Source: Breviolum minutum Mf 1.05b.01 (taxonomy: Eukaryota; Sar; Dinophyceae; Suessiales; Symbiodiniaceae). Taken from it: a DNA stretch of 64,000 nucleotides. Position 1 is the stretch's first letter, and each line of letters begins with the position of its first letter. The notes below the pieces were generated by a model. It was given only the letters and a program-made list of their open reading frames with translations, was not told the DNA's origin and made no database searches. Made by a program: the position numbers and the translations under genes. The stretch spans positions 1 through 64,000 of the forward strand of contig DF241092.1 of NCBI GenBank assembly GCA_000507305.1, written 5' to 3'. This document shows positions 23,288 through 33,704 of this stretch, piece by piece.

Positions 23288-23639
23288 GTAGCGGTTGTTG
23301 TCTCCAATCTCCACTCAATAATGGCCCAGTAATCAGTATGATGATATTTAGCTGTGAAAATTGAAAATGATATAAGTAAGGATCTGACTGCCAAAAATTG
23401 ACACTCCTACTGTTATGCGCTGACTGGCTTTCTGGGGATTCCGATGGGTACTGTGGTGCCGGCTTCGGGTAGATTGTTGTTACTCTAGTGGTTCGTTGCC
23501 TGTCAGTACGGTCATGGGGATTGCACGGAGCAAAGTCAAAGGAGGAACACTGATTTTTGAATTGAGGGACACCGATCATGAATGGAGCAAAGTGGTACAG
23601 TTTCACTCAAAATGATATATTGAATGTGGAGATGTCCAT

Positions 23640-23745
23640 ATATATTTATATATATTATATATTATATATTATATATTATATGCACTGATACACATGTCAC
23701 ATATTATATGTTCATGTAATTAAATATTATATATAAGATATTTCA
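23640..23745 (+). repeat. AT-rich repeat tract
   Basis: Imperfect TATTATATATTA units; no coding potential. Confidence 0.7.
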
Positions 23746-24052
23746 TATAGTTTGTTTACCATTTGAATGAGTCACAGCCATAGCTGGTTTGGATTAGTTT
23801 GTGCCACGCCCTTCTCCAATTCCAATTGGGTCTCTCCAGGCATGGCAGAGTCATGTTGGGATGTTAATTGCAGCCTTACTTCGAGCACCATGGTAACTCA
23901 GATGAAACAGTTGCCATGTTGGAAAGGTGTCAAATTTCCCAGCATATGTCCATTGTCATATGGAGCTCACCAATCAGAATGCTTCAACATCACCTTTTCA
24001 GTCATCTTTATTGTAAACTCACTGGCTATCAATGTTTGTGTTTGACCCTCAG

Positions 24053-24167
24053 ATGATTGTGGAACATCCAAGGTGTGTTCGTTTGTTTGCTGGAGCTGAT
24101 GCTGAAAGCAGCACCCGACTGCTGGCATTAGAAGATGGAAAGGCAGCTGGAAGGAATCAAATAATTG
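24053..24167 (+). CDS. exon, unknown product
   Basis: CTCAG acceptor, then MIVEHPRCVRLFAGADAES and STRLLALEDGKAAGRNQII, closed by an ATTG|GTGAAT donor (115 nt). A further short candidate (DGPEWFQKVKWGRICK) lies at about 24236-24285 and is probably the next exon. Confidence 0.5.
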
Positions 24168-24490
24168 GTGAATTTGGATGAAATTGGTGCCGGTGACAGT
24201 ACATACCGTTCCGTGCTTGGAAGATTTCCCTGTTGGGATGGTCCTGAATGGTTCCAGAAGGTCAAATGGGGGAGGATTTGCAAGGGTAAGCTTGTTTCCC
24301 TTGTAGTCTTATGCATCCACTCACATATGTTTGTTTGAAGGTGTGAATTAAACCCAGCCATGGTATATCATGCCGTACTCTTTGGACATTTCTTAACAAG
24401 TCTTATGTACAAATACCAGTCACATATAGTCACATATCTAATTCTATGTCAATATATGATATAATATATAGAAATAATTGGTAGAAGCAG

Positions 24491-24598
24491 GACAGGCCAC
24501 GAAGAGCTCGAACTCATACACCACAATGATCACCCCAAAGAGGCTGTTCAGATGGCCTCACTCCAAAGCCTTCTGAAGGAGGCAAGGACTCCTGAGAA
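24491..24598 (+). CDS. exon, unknown product
   Basis: After GCAG|G the frame reads TGHEELELIHHNDHPKEA then VQMASLQSLLKEARTPEK. It ends at a GT donor (GAGAA|GTTTGG) or continues to about 24665. Helical, amphipathic composition. Confidence 0.5.
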
Positions 24599-24773
24599 GT
24601 TTGGTGGGGGAAGTTTGAGAGCTACTCGGAAGCTATGTTGTTTGGGAACGTGTAACATATTTTGATCTCATGTTTCCATTTTGTTTCCGCTCCTTTTTCC
24701 CCGAGATATCTCTTTTTGGATTTTTTTAGCCCATCAATGTATCATAGATACCACTAACATCAACTAACTTCAG

Positions 24774-24935
24774 TGCCCTGTTGCACTGAGGCCGAGAATA
24801 GTTTCGATGCTGGTCATTTCAAGGCCCTGGTTTCATTGTTTTCAGCTGTTGCGCGGTCAGTCATGTCACGGGTTGAGCTTCGCATGTTCAAACAGAACTT
24901 TTGCAAATTTTGTTTGGATGACCTAAGAAAAACCA
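24774..24935 (+). CDS. exon, unknown Cys-containing segment
   Basis: A TTCAG acceptor is followed by PCCTEAENSFDAGHFKALV, SLFSAVARSVMSRVELRM and FKQNFCKFCLDDLRK. The pairs PCC and CKFC may be incidental. The 3' border is unclear; the frame is open to 24960, just before the TTGTTC repeat. Confidence 0.45.
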
Positions 24936-25013
24936 CAATTCCAATTCTGAGACTACTCTGAATGAAAACTAGAATTTATCTCCATTTCTACCCCATTTCT
25001 TCCCATATTTTGT

Positions 25014-25523
25014 TGTTGTTGTTCTTGTTCTTGTTCTTGTTCTTGTTCTTGTTGTTGTTCTTGTTCTTGTTCTTGTTCTTGTTCTTGTTCTTGTTCTTGT
25101 TGTTGTTGTTGTTGTTCTTGTTGTTCTTGTTCTTGTTCTTGTTCTTGTTCTTGTTGTTGTTGTTGTTGTTGTTGTTCTTGTTGTTCTTGTTGTTCTTGTT
25201 GTTCTTGTTGTTCTTGTTGTTCTTGTTGTTCTTGTTGTTCTTGTTGTTCTTGTTCTTGTTCTTGTTCTTGTTCTTGTTGTTCTTGTTCTTGTTGTTGTTC
25301 TTGTTGTTCTTGTTCTTGTTCTTGTTCTTGTTCTTGTTCTTGTTCTTGTTCTTGTTCTTGTTGTTGTTGTTGTTGCTCTTGTTGTTCTTGTTGTTCTTGT
25401 TGTTCTTGTTCTTGTTCTTGTTCNTTGTTTGTTTCGTTTGTTTGTTCTTGTTGTTCTGTTGTTCTGTTTGTTCTTGTTCTGTTCTTGTTTCTTGTTTCTT
25501 GTTTCTTGTTGTTCTTGTTGTTC

Positions 25524-25592
<69 letters not shown>

Positions 25593-25594
25593 CT
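25014..25594 (+). repeat. TTGTTC/TTG simple-sequence block with one N
   Basis: About 580 bp of interspersed TTGTTC and TTG units end in a pure (TTG)n run at about 25523-25590. It contains one undetermined base at 25424 and a messy TTTG-rich junction just after it, suggesting an imperfect assembly. Long frames through it (poly-Leu/Phe on +, poly-Gln/Asn on -) are repeat artefacts. Confidence 0.92.
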
Positions 25595-25632
25595 TTTTGG
25601 TTCCATTCCAAATTTCACCCTTTACTGAACAG

Positions 25633-25699
25633 CTGGAAACGTTGCCGCAGGGCAGCGGCTTGGTCGGTGCCTTGCGTTCTGATGCACCGCAGCGTCGTA
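25633..25699 (+). CDS. possible exon after the simple-sequence block
   Basis: A GAACAG acceptor is followed by LETLPQGSGLVGALRSDAPQ and a candidate GT donor (CGTC|GTAAGT). GC-rich relative to its flanks. The product is unknown. Confidence 0.38.
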
Positions 25700-26720
25700 A
25701 GTGGATCCAGGTGTGGCGATGAGGGAGATCCTTGGGGCCAGAAATGGCCTGTTGGTAGATGTTGGTAGTATGCTATGAAGATGAACTAGAGAGTTTTACA
25801 TAGTTTTACCATTAGTTTTACCATCTAAGCATTAATCACTATATCGTGTATGTTTTACATAGTTTTACCATCTACTGTAATCATTAATCACTATATCGAG
25901 TATGTATTGAATGCAAAGAACGCAATTTTCAAGGATCTTTGGAAAGACTTTTGTCAAGTATTCGATGGCATTGCAAAAATGATAGTCCACACCACCGAAC
26001 ATGATGAATTTTCTTTCCTGAGTGCGTTTGGAGCCTATACAGGTTCAGAAGGTGTCCATGTTTTCCCATGTTTTCTCATGTTTTCTGATGTTTTCCATGA
26101 TTCCATGACCTTTTGAAGCCCATGTTTGAGGATGTAGGTAAAACAACATAGTGAAGCCATGTGAAACCCATCGCACGACCTGTTCCCCGCAATCGCCACT
26201 TTCCACAATTGGATTGAGATTCACATGTCTTTATGGGGCTTCCTCTTTTTGTTGGTAAGAACTCTTTACAATTTATCCAATCTCAATGGGGTTTTAACAG
26301 CCTTCTATCATAGTTGTATATTATAGTTGGTTTTGTTTTCGTAGTGATCCCCTGGGTCACACATGACCCACCGTGCACCCCGTTGATGCGTTCTAAGTGG
26401 GAGGCTTTGACTATCACCTCGGACATCATGTTTCTTCTTGGCGAGGTAGCCACCTCAGAGCGACGTTGAAATGATCGAGAATCTTCCAGAAGACTCAGCC
26501 GGACATGAATATCAACAAGTGCTTTCTGGTTGTTTTTGCAGAATGAATGCAACATGAGAATGGATGATAAAGTCATTTGACCCCCCCAAAAAATAGCACA
26601 CTCCACAGCATCGATCTATAAGTTTCAATGGTATGCTTGATTGACACTCTCCCATATGCCAGTTGGCATGCTTAAATGTGATTAAATACACTCATTGACG
26701 GGAAATTCCCAAAAAAAGCT
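25700..26720 (+). other. no confident + strand gene; one minus-strand coding candidate
   Basis: Between about 26345 and 26545 the complement has an open frame with coding-like composition (LVDIHVRLSLLEDSRSFQ, MMSEVIVKASHLERINGVH) between possible splice sites. No other evidence supports a reverse gene, so this is only a candidate. The remaining sequence is AT-rich. Confidence 0.25.
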
Positions 26721-26881
26721 CATCAAGCAGCTTTTTCTCCATCAACATTACTAGATGGTAGTTTCAAATATTTTTAAGTTTCGCCCTATTTGGGGAAGAT
26801 GAACCCATTTTGACTAATGTTTTTCAAATGGGTTGAAACCACCAACTAGTCATCAAGTAGCTTTTTCCCCATCAACATTAC
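26721..26881 (+). mobile_element. family B element flanked by 31 bp direct repeats
   Basis: The element (about 26752-26850) has ends CTAGATGGTAGTTTCAAA and TTGAAACCACCAACTAG. Sequences 26721-26751 and 26851-26881 are near-identical direct repeats (CATCAAG-C/T-AGCTTTTTC...CATCAACATTAC, about 29 of 31 matching). Confidence 0.75.
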
Positions 26882-26911
26882 CTCAACCACTGATGGTAGG
26901 TCATGGTGCAG

Positions 26912-27010
26912 TTCCATCGTATCAGCGACGGCCTGGGAGACTTTGGAATGATTCGCGTCTCTCCATGGTTACATCCTGTGCTGGACCGAAGTGTATCAAT
27001 GCGCAGCGAT
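26912..27010 (+). CDS. exon, unknown product
   Basis: GTGCAG acceptor, 33 codons reading FHRISDGLGDFGMIRVSPW then LHPVLDRSVSMRSD, and a GAT|GTCAGT donor. 99 nt, phase 0 on both sides. It begins 31 bp after the family B element's duplicated flank. Confidence 0.52.
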
Positions 27011-27451
27011 GTCAGTTGAAACCAAGGTTGCTGTTTGATGTTAGTTGAAGCATGCATGCTGGTGTTGGTGGAGATTATCAAACAACTTGAGTTGATGGCA
27101 GCTTCAACCATGTTTGCTTCAGCCGTGTTGTTTGATGTTGGACGCAGGATTCCTTAGTTGAGAAGGTTCTGAGCCTTTGAGCTGCAAGTGAGTGATGAGT
27201 AGTCACAACTGAGACAAAGGGAGTTGTAGTGCTCAGTACTCCCAATTTTGGAGGTATATATTACAAGTACAACATCAACATCTCCAAATTTCCGGATGGT
27301 GGAGTTATTTAGATTTAAATTTTGTATACTCAAGATACTCAAGGTCATTTGAGGTTGATTCATGCTGAATAATAGTTGTACATTATGTTGGTCCTGGGAT
27401 AAATCCAATGGAAAAATGTGAGACATTGACAACTGGAACTTGTACCTTTGG

Positions 27452-27504
27452 GGATGGCGGCACAGACTACTTTAACCAGACTAAAAGCTTGGAAAACCTA
27501 AGGA
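27452..27504 (+). CDS. possible short exon
   Basis: An open frame of DGGTDYFNQTKSLENLRR ends at AGGAG|GTCC. The 5' splice border is not clear. Confidence 0.3.
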
Positions 27505-27605
27505 GGTCCTGAAATTGTTGGTTATTCGAAGCAATAGTGATACATTGTGATATATTAATATTGTGGACCATACAAAAGGTGTAGATAATTTCCAATTGGT
27601 TTCAG

Positions 27606-27700
27606 GCAAAGGACAAAGTGAGATAGTGCAAGATATGGCTGCAAGGTCTAGTCTTGCTTCGCTGCATCCAGATTGTTCTATCCACTTATAGAAGTATTTA
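27606..27700 (+). CDS. exon candidate, unknown product
   Basis: After a TTTCAG|G acceptor one frame reads GKGQSEIVQDMAARSSLASL and HPDCSIHL before a stop. The donor is not identified. Confidence 0.35.
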
Positions 27701-27801
27701 TATTAGATTAAATTAGAATCAGTTTATCAAAAAAACAATAATAACAAAACTTCACTCATCCTTAAACGACGCATAGACTAGAAGTACATTGATTCTTCTG
27801 A

Positions 27802-27970
27802 TTGGAATGTTGTAGCGGGCTTGACCGTTTTCCTTTTTTCCATCGAGGTCTCAAGAGCCTTTTGGAGTCTTTGAATCATTCCTTGGACGTGGCTTATGTT
27901 TTGGCACGTGCTCGTGGTCAGAAGGTGATGGGTGTGATGACTGGTGGACACCTCCAGATGTCACTTGAGA
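27802..27970 (+). CDS. exon, unknown product
   Basis: The frame includes DRFPFFHRGLKSLLESLNHS, LDVAYVLARARGQKVMGV and MTGGHLQMSLENW. Composition is clearly coding-like against AT-rich flanks. The borders are approximate. A second short candidate (HISREVLTQTFG) follows at about 28119-28157. Confidence 0.45.
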
Positions 27971-28423
27971 ACTGGCATTGTCATAGGGATATTTAACAAT
28001 TTATCCAACAACATGCTGAGCAACGTGAAGCAATCAAAGCCACAAGTACAATGTTTTGTTTCATGCCGGAAAAAAGCGCTTCCAAAACCATGGGGATTTT
28101 TTTGTTGAACGCTTTGTAGGTCACATCTCTCGGGAAGTTCTCACCCAAACTTTCGGTAGGTCCAAAAACCGGCTCCTTCCGAGAAGATGTGCTTCCGAGC
28201 TCGTGGCTTGTCCTTCCAAACTTCTACAGGGGGGCTCATAAAAGACGAAGGCAATGCCTTTGAAAGAGAATGAGGGATGCGCAAGCCACGGTTGACTTTT
28301 TGTAAAAGGATGACTTCATCAATGACTTCTTTAATTGATGTTGAGAGTTTTGAGCATGTTGAGCATGTTTTAAACTATATGATTGCAAAAGGAACAGACG
28401 TAGTTTTTTTTAAGGCTCGCAAG

Positions 28424-28583
28424 TATCCGGGATGTCACCAACATGTGGCGAAATTTCTTTGGCGATTTCAGCGATTTCTGCCGAGTCTTTACTGAGGAGA
28501 AGCTATTCAAAGAGCTTTACTCGCTGGAAAAGGGAGCCATGCTGATCAACTACTTCAGATCGCAGATGAGTTCCTGGCTGCAG
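28424..28583 (+). CDS. exon, unknown helical protein
   Basis: After a GCAAG acceptor the frame reads IRDVTNMWRNFFGDFSDF, CRVFTEEKLFKELYSLEK and GAMLINYFRSQMSSWLQ. Rich in aromatic and charged residues with strong amphipathic helices. It lacks a GT donor at the apparent 3' end, so a non-canonical donor or a stop at 28590 is possible. Confidence 0.52.
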
Positions 28584-28994
28584 ATTTCGTGATTTCGGTA
28601 GCATTCTCCTCCAATCAACTCTGGGTTTTTCAAGCTGATTTTGTGAGGTAGAAGGTAGAATTCCACTATAATTACTGTGATGTCCAGTTGAATAGCCATG
28701 AAGTTATAACATGGTATCGTTGTACATCCACCAGTTATGGGCACTTGACAAGCTCTATGAGAACTTGTGATGCCCAACTCTTGGCATTTCATATTAAAAT
28801 CAAATCAGCATGTGGAATTGAAATATGCCAAAATGAAACATGCCATGCGCGTTTGTTTACGTAGTATTATAGTGCATCGATACATCTTGATGTACCCTTG
28901 GACCCGAAATAAAAAAACATGGTCCAAAAATGGAGGGTGTGGAGGGTTTAAGCTTTCAAAAAATCAGTGTTTTTTCACCATTTATAACATGAAG

Positions 28995-29102
28995 GTAACG
29001 TGGCTTCCCGTGAGGCTTCGTGCCCGCAGCGCCCCAGAGCGATTGCCACATTTGGCCAAGGGTTTGGGAGATGCGACTTTGAGCGACTTGGACCAAATGC
29101 AT
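28995..29102 (+). CDS. exon, unknown product
   Basis: GAAG|G acceptor, 36 codons (VTWLPVRLRARSAPERLPH, LAKGLGDATLSDLDQMH) and a GT donor in phase 0. Confidence 0.48.
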
Positions 29103-29743
29103 GTGCAGGACATGCGACCTTCATGTCATATCTCATATCGAAAATCTCATATATACGTTTAGGGTTTGGGGTTTTATATACCATGCCATGAATACGAGAC
29201 TTACAATGGCAGGCTAACAAACCGCGGCTTTTGATATGAAATAAAAAGAGGTGAAGGAGGTCAATTTGTCACCCCGCCAAGGCGAAATCAGGAATATGAA
29301 AGGAATTGCCTTAAATTTTAGAAACCCCGAAAACAAAACCAGGAACTCAGGATTGCTTCAATTAACAGATGTTTAGCAGATTTTTGGACTCCCATTTTTT
29401 TAAGGCACACTCATACGGATGATGATATTTGAAACATCCATCGCAGAATGAAGCTGTTTGAGGACGGATTTGATACTCTTAGAAGAATTGGGTCAATGGA
29501 GGATTTTTTGAGTATAATATTTATATAATATCTTTACATGACATTTGAAGCGTTGTAAGCCATTCAAAAAGACCAGCGTTCTTTCAACAATAAAATTGAA
29601 CTTGAAGATGATTGCTCTAGGGTCACTAGAGGCACCAAGGGGAGAGATATACATAAAGAATACAACTTTGACTTTGACAAGCTTTTGGACGCTTAAGTTG
29701 AAAATGTCAGTTTTCATTGTTTTCTTTTGAATCTCCCCTTTAG

Positions 29744-29838
29744 ACGATTATATACTTCTAGTGAACTTTTTGGATACCCGACCCTTTCGTTGGTCGCCAC
29801 AGAATTACAAAAAGTGGGAGTCCATCAAGCCTGACTCA
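29744..29838 (+). CDS. exon, unknown product
   Basis: A TTTAG acceptor precedes DYILLVNFLDTRPFRWSPQ and NYKKWESIKPDS. A GT donor follows TCA, or the frame stops at TGA 29854-29856. The aromatic-rich sequence is clearly coding-like. Confidence 0.5.
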
Positions 29839-30060
29839 GTGTTTGGCTGGCCATGAGAGAATTAATTAATATCTACAGTTTATCAGCTGTATAGGATTTT
29901 TATGATACATTACATATACATATTTAGGAAGAAATGGCACAGACTACATACAACAGTGTCTATATAATATGTATATGATATGGATACCTTCAGGTGAAAA
30001 CATCCAGAGAGTGTGGCACAAACTCTCAGCTCCAAAAATAAAATTTCCAAGTGCTCCCAG

Positions 30061-30105
30061 GTCTCAGTAGCGTTTTGAGCTCGGAGGAATTCCGGAGGTG
30101 GACGG
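30061..30105 (+). CDS. short exon, unknown product
   Basis: A 45 nt block follows CCCAG|G. The frame reads LSSVLSSEEFRRWTG and ends at a GT donor. Confidence 0.38.
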
Positions 30106-30158
30106 GTTCACGTGACGTGGGGTGAGAGATGGATAAACATATCACCTAAATGACAAGA

Positions 30159-30361
30159 TGTACACCACGGAAGATTAGCTTGGAACCTGAGAATACAGGT
30201 TTGGAAGAGGAGAATAATTTGAACCAAAGCATTATTTTTAGGTTCTATGTTAATGGAAGAAATCCCAAACAACCACCTGGGATGTATAGAACCCTATGCC
30301 CTATGAATACTGGGATATCTACTGCATCAGTTGGTGGTGGATGTCTGAACCATCAACAGTA
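30159..30361 (+). mobile_element. nested inverted-repeat elements (families H and A)
   Basis: The left end ACACCACGGAAGATTAGCTTGG is the family H end seen at 4389. Its expected right mirror begins (GGTTCTATGTTAAT) but then switches to the family A end (GGAAGAAATCCCAAACAACC), which closes at GAACCATCAACAGTA. An A copy appears to have replaced the H right end. Confidence 0.6.
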
Positions 30362-30466
30362 TGCAACACACATTTTTGTTGTTGGATCCGACCCAAAAGG
30401 ATCTGAAGATTGATGATGTTGATTTTTGTTGGACAACTGTGCCATAAAGATGAACGCTGCCTTCAG

Positions 30467-30547
30467 GCATGTGGGGGACGCCTTCCCAGAACTACCGAAG
30501 TTGGGAGATTACCTGGAGGCCAGAGTGTTGTTGATGGGTCGAAGATG
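30467..30547 (+). CDS. exon, unknown product
   Basis: CTTCAG|G acceptor. The frame reads HVGDAFPELPKLGDYLEAR then VLLMGRRW, ending at TG|GTATGTG in phase 2 (81 nt). Confidence 0.5.
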
Positions 30548-30745
30548 GTATGTGTCAAGTATGTGTGAAATTATACATGAACAGCCTCAACGATTTCCCA
30601 TGCTTTGGACAGGCTCAATTCAAGTTGTGGAAGCTTGATTTAGTGAATTATTTCCTTTGAAGTAGACAAACCATCCATTTCACAAAGGTGCGATGTCATT
30701 GTTCGCCAGCATTTTTCAAGAACTTCTCTCAACCATGCCGATCAG

Positions 30746-30825
30746 GTAGCCCGTGACGCGGGGTCCCAAGGGTTTTCCCGTGCCATTGAGGCAGATGATG
30801 GCTCCATTGCCAAACCCTTGCTGTG
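30746..30825 (+). CDS. exon, unknown product
   Basis: ATCAG|G acceptor. The frame reads VARDAGSQGFSRAIEADDGS then IAKPLLW, ending at TG|GTGTTT. Confidence 0.5.
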
Positions 30826-31361
30826 GTGTTTGGGGATTAGTTGGGTTTGTATGTTATTGGAAAGTTGTTAGTTGAATCAGAAGTTTTCTTTGGCTAGAAA
30901 ATATGAGGACATGTGTGGATGATGGTGATGAAGATTTTTGTTGCATGATGAATGCATCCAGTCAACAATAAGGGCGTGAAATACATGGAAGATGTTGTTT
31001 TAAATGGTTTCACTTCATGTTGACACATGCGTCCACACAAACACCTGGAGAGGTTCAGAAACAAAAACCATCACATGACGGACACTGCAAGATATCCTGT
31101 ATTCACATGTCAGGAGGAATGTGTCGGGCGTTGTTCTAACGAGCATTTGGCAACACTTTTTTAATGGACATCTTATATGTGCGCTTAAATATTCCTTCAC
31201 TATTTGAAAGCAATTGAAAGACTGAAACCACATCGTTTCCGAGAATCATGTTGCTTACAGTATGCTCCTACAATAAATCGGACCTTGTGGGACTTTAAAG
31301 GACCATACAAGATAGCCACAGCCATCTACAACCGAACCCTTCACCAATCACGACTTACCAG

Positions 31362-31405
31362 GGCCCAAAGGCTTCGCAGATGCTGCAAATTCAAGACAAG
31401 GACAG
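31362..31405 (+). CDS. short exon, unknown product
   Basis: A 44 nt block between ACCAG|G and GACAG|GT; the frame reads GPKGFADAANSRQGQ. Confidence 0.42.
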
Positions 31406-31492
31406 GTCCGTTAGGTTTCAACTGCCCAAGCAACTTCTATCCAATGGTTCCCTTGGCATTTGTCGGTGTTGTGGTTCTTCAACATGCAACAA

Positions 31493-31586
31493 CTAGGTGG
31501 TGGTTTCAAATACTTTTTGAATTTCATCCCTACTTGAGGAAATGATCCAATTTGACTGAGATTTTTCAAATGGATTGAAACCACCC
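31493..31586 (+). mobile_element. family B inverted-repeat element
   Basis: The ends CTAGGTGGTGGTTTCAAA and TTGAAACCACCC are inverted; core CCCTACTTGAGGAAATGATCC. Confidence 0.7.
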
Positions 31587-31944
31587 TTTTTTTGGATGTT
31601 GAGAAACTACTTCTCTGCCTCAGATCGGACTCTTTGCGTTTCAAATTGCGTAAAACGTAGTAGCGCTTCCAGTTGTGTGCAAAACCAGTGCTTGAGTTCC
31701 CATGGCAATGTGATTTCTAGGGAAATCTCCAAGATGGGGTCAGAATACAAAGAGATCTAAGAGGTATATTGATGAAGTGCCTAGACTGGTGGTACAAAAA
31801 AGATCGAACAACTCTCTTGGATATAACTGATCCTAAGAGACTTGCAACTTTACACATCCCCCAGTCAAGCAGATGGGATCATCTCCAATTATAGATTTTC
31901 ATGTAATGTGTCACAACTTACATTTACTTTGGAATTGCTTGAAT

Positions 31945-32053
31945 ATTGTTGATGGAAGAAATCCTGCACCAGTTGGTAGGTACTTTATCCCATTATTTAC
32001 TGGTTTTTTGCCAGGTCCCAGGTGGCTGTTTGGGATTTCTTCCATCAACTGTA
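31945..32053 (+). mobile_element. family A inverted-repeat element
   Basis: Left TTGTTGATGGAAGAAATCC mirrors right GGGATTTCTTCCATCAA. The core has TTATCCCATTATTTAC and CCCAGGTGGCTGTTTGGG, as in the copy at 56101. Confidence 0.75.
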
Positions 32054-32116
32054 TTATTGATGCTTTTTCTTCGTGATGAACAAAAAATTCAGGAGAACCT
32101 CTCCACCTTATCACAG

Positions 32117-32207
32117 ACCAACACCACCGTGTCGGTGAAAACGCAGAGTTTTTCGGATCGTGAAAGCTGCAGCAGTTGCTGCTCTGTACCGATCCATGGC
32201 GGCATAG
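32117..32207 (+). CDS. exon, unknown Ser/Cys-rich segment
   Basis: TCACAG acceptor. The frame reads TNTTVSVKTQSFSDRESCSS then CCSVPIHGGI and ends at ATAG|GTATGT. Confidence 0.48.
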
Positions 32208-33056
32208 GTATGTTTTTAGCCGCTTGACTTGGGTTGAATATTAGTGGATGTATATATACATATAATCATTTACGTGTGTACATGTAATATATACCTGGCT
32301 CTCCTTATCGGCCATTTTTTTTGCCAAGGCTAATATCCAGGATCACCATATATCAACAATAGCCTTTCCTCACAAGAATTGCCTTTCGGCTAATATAGGG
32401 CCTTGTGTTTTCAGGGTCATTGGTTTGAGAGTGTTTTTGGCTCATTTCGTGCATTTTGCACGTGCTTTTGCCCTGGCAAATTTGGTTATGCCGGCATGTG
32501 CCACCCCCTCCACCTCTGCATTCAATCATTCTGAGAGTCTTAAGCTGTTCAGCTATATATTACAAGGATCACCCATATTTGATCCATGAAGATTCAAATC
32601 AAATCTCTGGACCCAAAGTGTCCAAACATATTTGCTTGACTGTTGCTGACTCAGCATTTTACCCCTTGAGACTGCTATAGACGTTTCTTACTCAAACCAT
32701 GTCAACAGATACATGGAAAGAAAGCATCCCTCCACCACTGCGGGTGCAACTTCAAGATGCAGGCTGGTATAGTTAACATATAGTAACTAGTAGGGATTGT
32801 GGCCCATGGCCCATGGCTTCACCTAACAACATGACTCGTTCATCCAAACTTTGATTGGTGTTTGCCAATCCCTTTGGCAGGGTTATGGGGTAAGCCAACC
32901 AACTTTTGGATGGATGCGATGGAACTATTGTATCAGGCAGGGGACTCTTAGTAAGGCTTTAAAATTGGAAGAGCCCAGAAATTTATATCGTATCCGCCGT
33001 TTTGTCAAACTGCCCCTGCTAGTCCAATGATGTTCCTTCGCTGGATTCCGCAACAG

Positions 33057-33116
33057 CGATCATGCACAACTTCAACAATGGAGGCATTGTGAGAAAGCTG
33101 GCTCAGAAATATGCAG
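33057..33116 (+). CDS. short exon, unknown product
   Basis: AACAG acceptor; the frame reads IMHNFNNGGIVRKLAQKYA and ends at CAG|GTGGGT (60 nt). Confidence 0.48.
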
Positions 33117-33290
33117 GTGGGTTATGGCTATGGGGTAAGATGGTTAAGAAAATGAAAATTCATCAGGTTTTTTTCCCCAAAGTATGTGGTCCCTGGGAGG
33201 TGAACAACAAGCGCCTCAGCTTAACCAAGCCAATGTTGCACCTCTTTTCCTTCCAAGCGTCAAGCGTTCTAGATGTTCTAGCTAGCTAAG

Positions 33291-33437
33291 GATGACTCTG
33301 CGAAGCGTTTGGTTGAGAACGCTATCATTACGGAAACGAAGGTTGTCACTGTATTGTACACTGTAAATGGTGACATTGTTTCTTCTGATGCTGAAACTTT
33401 GCTGGAGGCATCTGATGCTGAGGAACCTTCCCAGTGA
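33291..33437 (+). CDS. terminal exon of an unknown gene
   Basis: CTAAG|G acceptor, then 48 codons to a TGA stop: DDSAKRLVENAIITETKVV, TVLYTVNGDIVSSDAETL and LEASDAEEPSQ. The acidic C-terminus and stop suggest the end of a gene; the next coding unit starts 268 bp downstream at a Met codon. Confidence 0.58.
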   Translation, partial: DDSAKRLVENAIITETKVVTVLYTVNGDIVSSDAETLLEASDAEEPSQ

Positions 33438-33704
33438 TAGATTAGCAATGATAGAGCCTCCGAATTTTGACTGACTGCCCAGCCCAACAAAAAGCGTCTC
33501 AGGTATTCACCTGCCAAAGCACGGGTGCCATGAAAATAGCATGGTCAGGACAGTGTGTTTTGAGGCAGTCTATTTGTTCTGGTATCATTGACGGGAAAAA
33601 ATAGGAAATATCATTGAATAAGTTCATCCTTGCATATTGGAAAGCCATTTGGCTGTTCAGGGGGAAGTGGTTGTAGGTCCTATAGCTTTATAGGTTTTGT
33701 AGCC

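Noticed and set aside
24962-25768. Longest uninterrupted frames, poly-Leu/Phe on + and poly-Gln/Asn or Thr/Asn on -
   Set aside because: They are entirely produced by the TTGTTC/TTG repeat, contain an N, and have no non-repetitive domain.
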